Positions 56,734 to 64,000 of a stretch of 64,000 nt of DNA are shown piece by piece; the stretch's first letter is position 1, and each line of letters starts with the position of its first letter. Under the pieces are notes generated by a model. That model was not told where the DNA came from and ran no database searches. It saw only the letters and a list, made by a program, of their open reading frames with translations. The stretch is from Ophiocordyceps camponoti-saundersi (nom. inval.) (Eukaryota; Ascomycota; Sordariomycetes; Hypocreales; Ophiocordycipitaceae). The position numbers and the translations under genes are program-made. The DNA lies in NCBI GenBank assembly GCA_003339415.1, contig PDHQ01000034.1, positions 125,354 to 189,353 of the forward strand, in the 5' to 3' direction.

Positions 56734-57879
56734 CTACACGAGGACCAACGCCGAAGTGACCGCCAAGAAAACAGCGGCAAAGACACAGCCACAAGCGCCA
56801 CGGCCCGCCGAAGCGGTGACCGGTCCCGGCGCCACAGCCGTCCGACCCGTAACGGACCCGTAACTCAACCCGTTGAGGGAATCGATCGCTTCCAGGGGCC
56901 CGGCCACGTCCCAAAAGTCGACCAGTACAAAGGTTGGCGCCTGACCCCATTGCGTCCGACACTCCTCAAGGTGTTTGCCGAGGGTGCCCTCCGTCGACTG
57001 GGAAGGGCTGTTGACGACCTTGGCCCTGTCCGCGTCGGGCACCATAATGTTGGTGCTGATGCCCACCGACTTGGCCAGGCTCTTGAGCAGGCCCGTGCCG
57101 ACGTTCTCGTATTTAAAGTGGTTGACGAGGCCCATGTAGCCGGCTTTCGCCGCCGACGGTGCATCGCCTAGCCTCCGGGGTCGGTCGAGGGTAGTGTTGA
57201 ACCCGTCGAGCTGCGTAATCTCGAAAGCCGTCTCAAATACGTGGTCGAACTCGGGTATCAGGTATGGCGCGTTGGGCGCCGCAGCCATGTTGGTGACGAA
57301 GGCCACGACGCGTGTGCCCTGGCTGATCATAGTCTGCAAGGTGGGCCAAGTAGTCGCCGGAGCCTGGGCAGGAGACCTGTAGGCTATCCGAGCGAGACCC
57401 GTCCGCTCAAAGGCGGCGCCAATCTCTTGGGAAGAGACTGAGTCGGCGTTGACGATTAATAGAGTCACCACGTCGTTGGGGTTGCGACCCATCCAGTCGG
57501 CCACGGCCCTTAGCCAGGTATCGAGCGGCCCGGCGTCAAGGATGCCGCAAGATGAGTGGCAAAGCCGCAGCCGTTCGACGTCGGTCTGCGCCGACTCCAC
57601 CTTGTGAAGCTGCGTCTGCAGCAGACGGAGGCCGGCGTCGAGCGCCAGCGTCGCATTCTTGAACTGGTTGCCGGCCGGCGAGTTATTTGTGCTCTTGTCG
57701 CGTAGAAAGGAGCTGTCATGAGCGCCGAGATGCGTCATCTTGTTGTATGCGCGGCTGCAAAGCGCCGGCGAGTTGTTGCAAGCGGCATCGGAGCCGGCCG
57801 CAGCGGGCGTAGCAGCCGCCGTCGCCGCCGTCACGGCAACGCTTGCCACGATGGCGACGACGGCGCGCAACGACGGCAT
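56734..57879 (-). CDS. PLC-like phosphodiesterase, probably GPI-anchored
   Basis: Single exon, 381 residues, from the ATG at 57879. Upstream in-frame residues are repeat-rich and not part of the gene. A signal peptide (MPSLRAVVAIVASVAVTAATAAATPAAA) precedes the fold typical of fungal PI-PLC X-like proteins: YNKMTHLGAHDSSF carries the first catalytic-type His, ALDAGLRLLQTQLH, then CGILDAGPLDTWLRAVADWMGRNPNDVVTLLIVN. The C-terminus ends in a Gly/Ala linker plus hydrophobic tail (FAAVFLAVTSALVLV) with no basic anchor, as in a GPI attachment signal. These proteins act outside the plasma membrane or in the wall. The second catalytic His of true PLC is not obvious, so enzyme activity is uncertain. 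Confidence 0.82.
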   Translation of the reverse strand: MPSLRAVVAIVASVAVTAATAAATPAAAGSDAACNNSPALCSRAYNKMTHLGAHDSSFLRDKSTNNSPAGNQFKNATLALDAGLRLLQTQLHKVESAQTDVERLRLCHSSCGILDAGPLDTWLRAVADWMGRNPNDVVTLLIVNADSVSSQEIGAAFERTGLARIAYRSPAQAPATTWPTLQTMISQGTRVVAFVTNMAAAPNAPYLIPEFDHVFETAFEITQLDGFNTTLDRPRRLGDAPSAAKAGYMGLVNHFKYENVGTGLLKSLAKSVGISTNIMVPDADRAKVVNSPSQSTEGTLGKHLEECRTQWGQAPTFVLVDFWDVAGPLEAIDSLNGLSYGSVTGRTAVAPGPVTASAGRGACGCVFAAVFLAVTSALVLV

Positions 57880-58571
57880 AATTCTCCGGTGGGGAGGGGA
57901 AGGGCGGGGCGGGAAGCTGACAAGGGGGGGGCCTTTGACTCGCCGTTCCAAGGAAGACGCACTAGAGAGAGGGAGAGATGAAGAAATAGAGAAAGGGGGG
58001 GAACGACAAGTTGACAAGGGGTTCTTTAACTTGCCGTTGCAAGGAAGACGCACTAGAAAGGGAATGATAGGAAGAGAGAACTAACAGGGAGCAGGCAGTA
58101 AGAGAGTGAGAGAGAGAGAGAAAGAGAGAGAGAGAGGGAGAGAATAAAGGAGAGAGAGTGTGTGAGGGGACGAGAGTATGGTGAGAGAAAGTGAGAGTGA
58201 TAGTGAGAGCGTAAGAGTGACAAGTATGTATGGAGAAAGACAAGATGAATGAGAGCGGAAATGAAAGATGGGGTGAAAAGGGGGGGAAACAATGGGCCAA
58301 GGTTAAAAGACGACACAAGGGGAAAAAAGGGAGAGTGAGAGATGGCCATATCTTGTCATGCCAAAGGGGAGGGGGGTGTAACCATAGCGTTTGTGCATGC
58401 CAGGGGGGGCGACGGACGAATGAATGAATGGCCCCCTTGTTCCTCTCAACGCTCACTCATGTCTTCAACAAGAGCCATGTCTGACAGATAGAAACCCCTA
58501 AAAAAAGAAAGAAGAAGAAGAAGAAGCGGCTCGGGTCAGCTTATTCGAATGCAAAGGCTCAGCCACACACA

Positions 58572-58606
<35 letters not shown>

Positions 58607-58746
58607 GAGCTGACGCACGCATTCGTCCTCCACCAACAACAGACCGGACAAGAACAGGTTCCGACTGGAAGAGAAACTCATCCGGCCCCCAAAAACAATC
58701 CATTGTATGTTGTAGTAGTAAGTAATGCATGGTCTGTATGTACCTT
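57880..58746. other. Intergenic region with a duplicated leader segment and GA/CT repeats
   Basis: 867 bp containing the PLC-like promoter and the CDC37 3' end. A duplicated segment occurs around 57940-58063: both CGCCGTTCCAAGGAAGACGC (57941-57960) and TGCCGTTGCAAGGAAGACGC (58032-58051) are present, each followed by CACTAGA. GA runs at 58104-58142 and (CA)(CT) repeats at 58563-58605. No gene is supported. Confidence 0.6.
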
Positions 58747-58877
58747 TCACGACTCGTCGCCGCCGCCGCCGCCGCTCGCCGCCTCCATCGCCTCGAGCTG
58801 CTTCTTGCCCTCATCCGTCGTCGCGTCGATCAACTGCTCTTCCAAGCTGAGAATGTTGGCCTGCCGTCCGCGTCCTT

Positions 58878-58919
<42 letters not shown>

Positions 58920-60365
58920 CTCTCTCGCTCTCTCTCTCTCTCTCTTGTGCAAACACACGCAGGGCGCCGCAGACGAGGGGGAAAAGAACAGAGAACAGAG
59001 ACACTCCTGACTTACCTCGCCCAGCAACTCCACCACCTTCTCCGCCTCCTCAACCTCCATCTTACCCAGCACCTTGTTCACCTCGTCCAACGACGCTGAC
59101 GCTAACGCCTTTCGCATCTCGGGCCGGAAGCCATCGTAGATCTGACGCGCCCGCTGCACCTCGGGTTCCTCGCCGTCCGCCGGCGGCACCCAGAACTGAA
59201 TTGCCGTTCCGGGATCGACGGCGTGCAGCTGAATCTGCGCCACGCCCTCACCCTCCGGGTTCGCCGCCCGCTCCGCCAAAATCTCCCTTGACCGGTTCCT
59301 GATCCTCGTGTACGTGTCTTGCACGTCTCGGTAAAACACCCCCTGTGCCTGGTGGCCCTTTGTCGTAATGCGCTTGAAGAACAGGGCGACTCCGTCCTTG
59401 CCCAAGGCGCGGCAGTACTGCAGCAGCAGCCCCTGATGGACGCACTGCCGACAGCGATCGTCGTCGCGCTCCAAACCCGCATCAAAGGCCAACACCAGGA
59501 TACCGTCCGAATCGCGCTCCGTCAGGATGTGCGGATGCTGCGACAAAAAGGCCAGACTGGTTGTGTAATCGTCCGACTTGATCTGCGCAAACTTTTTCGC
59601 GTCTGGCGACGCTTCGGCCTCTCCCTCGTCGTCCTCCTTGGTTGACGGCGCCGAGCTCGAGGACGAGGCTTGCGGGTTGAGGAGCTCGACCTGCGTCGAC
59701 TGGCCCTTGCTAGCCGACTTGTTGACGTGCGAGCTGTCGAAGCCGGTGTGGATATCGGCACTCGTAATCTTCTTGCTGTCCTCCCTCTCAAGCTCGCCAA
59801 GCTTGGCAAGAAGCTCGCTTTGGAGCTTGCGAACCTTGTCCTCGTGCTCCCGGATCTCGTCCATCATGGCGCCGTACCGGTCTTGCGGCTTCTTTTCGTC
59901 CAGAGCCTTATTCACCTGGTCCAGCAGCACCACCATCATCTTAGAGTACGTCGGCTGCTCCTTTACGTCCGCGTGCACTCCCTCAGGCCGCGGCGGAGGC
60001 TGATCCTCCTTGGCGTCTCCGGCAGACTCCATGACGGCCTGGAAGGCTACCTCACCCGGGTTTCGCGTCGCCGCCTCCGAGGCGTGGGCTCTCAGCGCCG
60101 CAAGCAGGCCTGAGATGCGCTTGATCAAGCCATCGTTTATGATGCGCTCGTACTTGAGCGTCTCGATCCGATGCTTCCGCTGCAGCCTTTCCTGGTGGAT
60201 CTGACCCTGCTTGGCCCGGATGAAGGATCGCTTATCGACGTTGGGATGCACCTCAATATCGGAATCGTCGCTGAGCTCCAGCGCGTCCTGCGGCATTCGT
60301 CAGCGGGCTGAGGGAACTTGATCAGCGTCGGGGTGACGAACCCATTTGCTGTAGTCGACGGGCAT
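58747..60365 (-). CDS. Cdc37, Hsp90 co-chaperone for kinases
   Basis: Exons 60365-60342 (24 nt), 60287-59016 and 58860-58747 give 469 residues. Cdc37 delivers protein kinases to Hsp90 in the cytosol. The first exon codes only MPVDYSKW, the invariant N-terminus, spliced to DALELSDDSDIEVHPNVDKRSF. Ser14 within LSDDSD lies at the conserved CK2 site. The middle Hsp90-binding region (SLAFLSQHPHILTE; DRCRQCVHQGLLLQYCRALGKDGVALFFKRI) and the C-terminal domain (NKVLGKMEVEEAEKVVELLGEANILSLEEQLID) follow. Intron 2 (155 nt) contains CA and CT microsatellites; reading through it gives a nonsense tail. The acceptor at 58861 is the only one continuing ANILSLEEQ. Confidence 0.95.
58880..58945. repeat. CA and CT microsatellites inside CDC37 intron 2
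   Basis: About 17 CA units (58881-58914) then CT units. On the - strand this is AG/GT sequence, which creates many cryptic splice-like sites. Confidence 0.9.
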
Positions 60366-61033
60366 CCTTGGCGGCGGCAACGGCGGCGGCGGCGTAAAGG
60401 CCTTGCGTTTGGGTTTCCCGTTCCTCTGTCAAGGCTTTAACTGATCGAGGGCTCAGTAGCCAGGTAAGGAGGTAGACAGTATACATACAAAAGGATTAAT
60501 CAGCTTCAAAGTTGAAAAGGTCTACTTACCTATGACCGACCTGATTAATAGGAGTACAGCAGAGTTTTTGAAGCCAAGGTAGTTGTCGTCGTCGCCATCG
60601 ACCAGTTGTGGGAACAACAGAGTTCCCGACGAGGTGGGCGGTGATCCGCGGGGTTCCGCACCGTTACGTAACCCACGCACCCCATCTGACCCTTCCACTC
60701 CCGAGAAGGGGGCACTCGGACACGGCATGGTAGAGCGGCCAAGCAGGTGGTGGGTGGTGCTGGGATGTGAGGGCTTGGATTAGGGGAGACTTTGGGCACG
60801 CCTCATAATCCATTATTAACCTGCATATTACGGATAGACAGTAGGACGGATAGGCAGCACGTAGGTACCTATGTAGGTTCTGGGCATAGGTAGGTAGTTT
60901 TCCTAGCAAAATAGCTCCTCAGCTACTACTGCATGCATACATACATATGTCCCTTCGCCGATATACCGTGATGCATGGCAGGCAAAATATTCGACTGCCC
61001 CGACTACCTGAATACATGGTCCCCCTATAGCCG
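60366..61033. other. Intergenic region between CDC37 and MOT1
   Basis: 668 bp holding the CDC37 promoter and the MOT1 3' end. TACGGATA at 60829-60836, TAGGTAGGTA near 60888-60897. No gene is supported. Confidence 0.55.
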
Positions 61034-64000
61034 CTATGCCATCGTCTTCATAAAGTCCTCCAGGTCGAAGCTCTCCTCGTACTGCTTGCTGTCCCAAAGC
61101 TCACCCAGGTTTTCCAGCCAGGCCTTCTTGCCAGGCTGCCGCAGCACGTCGCCCGTCTCGATGTCCACCATGTCCTCCTCCCGACCTTCCATGTCGTTGC
61201 GAGGCTTGTCCGAGATGAGCGAAGGTCCCGAATCGCCGAGATTGAACAGGTCCAGGATCTGGTCCGTGTCCATGGTAGACAGCCCGGCGTTTTGTTGATT
61301 CACGACCGTCGACGCCACATCGATCTTGAACCGCTGCAGGCTGAGAATCTTCTCCTCCAGCGTGCCTCGCGTGATCAGACGGTACACATTCACCACCTTC
61401 TTCTGTCCGATCCGATGCGCGCGGTCCATCGCCTGCAGATCTTTTTGTGGATTCCAGTCGTGCTCGACGAAGATGACCGTATCGGCCCCCGTCAAGTTCA
61501 GCCCCAGCCCTCCGACGCTTGTAGTCAGCAGCAGTACGTCGTACGACGGGTCGCTGTTGAATTTGTTGACAATGTCTTGTCGCTTGTTGGCTTCCACAGA
61601 GCCGTCCAGCCGCAGATGCGACACTGACGGCAACATGTCCTTGAGCACCTTGTTCTGCACCATGTCCAGCATCTCCTTCATCTGGCAAAAGATGAGCGCG
61701 CGATGCGGCTTGATGGGCTGATACAACGGATCGCTCGAATCGCCCTCGTCGCCGCCGATGCCGCAATCCACGAGGAGGTCTCGCAGCGCTGTCAGCTTTG
61801 GCGCGTGAGCCGGGTCCTCGATCGAAGTCCCCTGCTTCTGCAGTATCTTCTGCGTCTCTTCGTACATGGGCCCTCCCGGCTTCATCACCATCGCCGGCGA
61901 GTTACACAGCTTCCGCATGTACTGGAGAGCCTGGAAAATATGCTGCTTCGCATCCTTGTCGTCGCGGCCCGCCTCTGCCTGTAGCTTCTTGCCCTGCTTC
62001 TTGGTAAAGTCCTCAAAGAGCTTCTTTTGCAGGTCGCTCAGGTCGCAGTAGTAATTTTGCAGAATCTTGGGCGGCAGGTCGTTGAGCACCTCCTCTTTGA
62101 GCCGCCGCAGCAGGAAGGGCAGCACTTGCTTGTGTAAGGCCTCGATCGCCAGCGCCCCGGCTTCCTGCTCTTTGGTCGAAGCCTTGCTATAGCGGCTGGC
62201 TGCGATGGGCTTCGCGAACCGATCCAGAAATACCTTCTCCGTACCCAAGAAGCCCGGCATGAGAAAGTCGAACAACGACCAGAGCTCCAGAACGTTATTT
62301 TGGATCGGGGTGCCCGTCAGCATCAACCGGTGGTTGCTCGCGAACCTCTTGACCGCCTGCGTGATCTTTGCCTTGGGGTTCTTGATGAGATGACCCTCAT
62401 CCAGTACCATATAGTTCCAGTTGAGCTGTTCGAGGACGTCCGCGTCGTTGCGGCATACATCATATGACGTCACCACGATGTCCGTCTCACCCAACCTGTG
62501 TCTCATGGCCTTCCTGTCCGCCGGCGGTCCGACGTAAGCAGCGACGCTCAGGAAGGGGGCGTACGTCTTAATCTCCTGCTGCCAATGTCCCGACAGCGTT
62601 GGTGGGCAAACGATGAGCGACGGGAGCGGCCGCACATCCGAAGCCTGCGTCTTGGCAAACTCCTCTTGCCGCTGGTGGTGATCGCTGGCGACGATGCAGA
62701 TGGTCTGCAGCGTCTTGCCGAGACCCATGTCGTCGCAGAGGATGCCGTGTAGGTGGTATTTGTTGAGGAAGTTGAGCCAGTTGACGCCATCTTGCTGGTA
62801 CGAACGCAGTTCTGCCTTGATGGCGACGGGGATCTTGAACGGCTCCACCTTCTTGGGGTCGAGCAGCTGAGATATAAAGGTCCGTTCCCGGTCTCGCCCT
62901 CGGAGAAGTTCCTGCGAGAGCCCGGGCGGGTCGGGGATCCCGGCCTCGAGGGGCACCAGCTTGACCAGAGTGGCAAATGACGTTGTCGCGATGAGACGGA
63001 TCTCGTGATCGGAATCGCTCATCCGGCCGAGAACCGGGACAATGAGGAATATGACGTAGGGCAAGATAGCATCTCCCATGACGGCGATCAAGTGGTAGAT
63101 GGCCTCGATGACGCCTTGACGGTGGTTGAGGTCCACGGGATTAGTGATGGACGGGAGGACCTTTTCGACGAGCGCCGTCATGCCTTCGACCGTCATGACG
63201 CTGCATATCGTGGCCAGGCACTTAGCTGCCATGTAGCGGAACACCGAGAGGTCTGAATGCAGGGCCTTGATAACGAGCGGTAGCATCTGCATGACGAAGG
63301 GATGGAGGCTCGCATCTAGAGTCGGCGTCATTGTCCGTATGATTGACATGGCATCGACGATCTCCTGTCCGAGGAGGTTATCGGGATCCCTCGCCTCGGC
63401 CGGCAGGTCTCCCGAAAAGGCCTTGATAAGAGGAGCCTCCATGAAAGTCCGCAGGCTCGGCACCGCCTCGAGGAGTCGCGAGCCGTATGTCTTGGCAAGA
63501 ATCTCGAGTGCTTCCTTGGCGCCTCTCCGGGTTACCCGAGCGGCTTTGGCCTCCATCGCCCACTTGGCAGCGTCCGCGTGGTCGACCCTGTCTTCCTCCT
63601 TTTGCATCGAAAGGATACAGTCGGTCTTGCTGGCGTGCACAGGGAACTCGGGGGTTTCGGCCACCTCGACACAGGAGAACTTGACTAGATTGGCCACAAC
63701 CTTGTCGGCCGGTCCCTTTCGACCCTTATTGGTGAAAAGCTGGACGAGTCTTGCGATGGTTTCCGACGACCGGCTCTGGAGCAACTGGCTCTCCTCCGTC
63801 TTGATCGAGTCCATGATACCCTTGATCAGTGGGCTGGGTTTCTTAGGCAAAAGTCCCATGGCGACCATTGCGCAGGCCGCACCGGCCTTGATGCGAACGT
63901 CGCGCGCGTCCTTGGCAGCCCTGGCCTCCTCGATGGCCGATACGGCGACTTCTCGAGCCTCGGCCAACTGCGGGCCCGCAATGAGGCGCTGGCCGGGAGA
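61034..64000 (-). CDS. Mot1/BTAF1, TBP-removing Snf2 ATPase (5' end beyond window)
   Basis: Open to the right edge on the - strand, so the N-terminus is missing; 988 residues are visible (full Mot1 proteins are about 1,900). Mot1 strips TATA-binding protein from DNA by ATP hydrolysis. The visible part has HEAT-type repeats (for example KVLPSITNPVDLNHRQGVIEAIYHLIAV), then the Snf2 motor: Walker A DDMGLGKT near 62710-62733, DEGHLIKN near 62380-62402, LTGTPIQNN near 62305-62331, and helicase motifs V and VI (TTSVGGLGLNLTGAD; DRAHRIGQ). It ends LEDFMKTMA, with a tyrosine- and acidic-rich tail. No intron is seen in this part. Confidence 0.95.
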   Translation of the reverse strand, partial: SPGQRLIAGPQLAEAREVAVSAIEEARAAKDARDVRIKAGAACAMVAMGLLPKKPSPLIKGIMDSIKTEESQLLQSRSSETIARLVQLFTNKGRKGPADKVVANLVKFSCVEVAETPEFPVHASKTDCILSMQKEEDRVDHADAAKWAMEAKAARVTRRGAKEALEILAKTYGSRLLEAVPSLRTFMEAPLIKAFSGDLPAEARDPDNLLGQEIVDAMSIIRTMTPTLDASLHPFVMQMLPLVIKALHSDLSVFRYMAAKCLATICSVMTVEGMTALVEKVLPSITNPVDLNHRQGVIEAIYHLIAVMGDAILPYVIFLIVPVLGRMSDSDHEIRLIATTSFATLVKLVPLEAGIPDPPGLSQELLRGRDRERTFISQLLDPKKVEPFKIPVAIKAELRSYQQDGVNWLNFLNKYHLHGILCDDMGLGKTLQTICIVASDHHQRQEEFAKTQASDVRPLPSLIVCPPTLSGHWQQEIKTYAPFLSVAAYVGPPADRKAMRHRLGETDIVVTSYDVCRNDADVLEQLNWNYMVLDEGHLIKNPKAKITQAVKRFASNHRLMLTGTPIQNNVLELWSLFDFLMPGFLGTEKVFLDRFAKPIAASRYSKASTKEQEAGALAIEALHKQVLPFLLRRLKEEVLNDLPPKILQNYYCDLSDLQKKLFEDFTKKQGKKLQAEAGRDDKDAKQHIFQALQYMRKLCNSPAMVMKPGGPMYEETQKILQKQGTSIEDPAHAPKLTALRDLLVDCGIGGDEGDSSDPLYQPIKPHRALIFCQMKEMLDMVQNKVLKDMLPSVSHLRLDGSVEANKRQDIVNKFNSDPSYDVLLLTTSVGGLGLNLTGADTVIFVEHDWNPQKDLQAMDRAHRIGQKKVVNVYRLITRGTLEEKILSLQRFKIDVASTVVNQQNAGLSTMDTDQILDLFNLGDSGPSLISDKPRNDMEGREEDMVDIETGDVLRQPGKKAWLENLGELWDSKQYEESFDLEDFMKTMA

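Overview
The window is nuclear DNA of a filamentous ascomycete, most like a Sordariomycete. The signs are short GT-AG introns (mostly 50-150 nt), a fungal gene set (ERMES subunit Mdm34, large secreted catalase, HET-domain protein, fungal-type PEX26, Ecl1-type protein), GC-rich coding sequence, and one solid block of AT-rich DNA with the signature of repeat-induced point mutation (RIP). I could not fix the genus.

Region 1-10955 has no genes. CpA and TpG dinucleotides, and so ATG codons, are almost absent. The block is a nest of dead retrotransposons. A Copia-type element on the + strand is split by a 6,148-bp Gypsy-type element on the - strand (2204-8351). The Gypsy element has two recognisable LTRs and a perfect 5-bp target duplication, and both elements are riddled with transitions. 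A palindrome and a degraded tRNA-like element lie further right. The block ends abruptly near 10955.

Region 10956-64000 is ordinary gene-rich DNA with 24 protein genes, all but the last complete. Left to right: RER1 (+), a small secreted protein (-), secreted large catalase (-), HET-domain protein (-), ENT nucleoside transporter (+), inositol-pentakisphosphate 2-kinase (-), MDM34 (+), YAF9 (-), COQ11-like SDR (+), SYF2 (-), an unrecognised 507-aa protein (+), an Ecl1-like protein (+), DRS2-type flippase (-), CRIPT (+), an epoxide hydrolase-like protein (-), a pinin-domain protein (-), RDS3/PHF5A (+), a PEX26-like tail-anchored protein (-), haspin-like kinase (-), a CCDC47-like ER protein (+), ECM15/UPF0045 (-), a PLC-like GPI protein (-), CDC37 (-) and the C-terminal two thirds or less of MOT1 (-, runs off the right edge).

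Most are housekeeping genes with no operon-like logic. Many sit as divergent pairs sharing 290-880 bp promoters: HET/ENT, YAF9/COQ11, SYF2/507-aa, DRS2/CRIPT, pinin/RDS3 and haspin/CCDC47. Three spliceosome-related genes (SYF2, pinin, RDS3) lie within 19 kb. Intergenic DNA is rich in CATA, CCTA, CT, CA and ATG microsatellites and poly-C runs. One 10-N assembly gap lies at 37266-37275. There is no biosynthetic cluster, CRISPR array, rRNA gene or confident functional tRNA. The best candidates for something undescribed are the sequence context of the hypermutation (GpCpA sites spared, CpG converted to TpA on both strands) and an 8-mer, TACGGATA/TATCCGTA, that recurs in the intergenic DNA.
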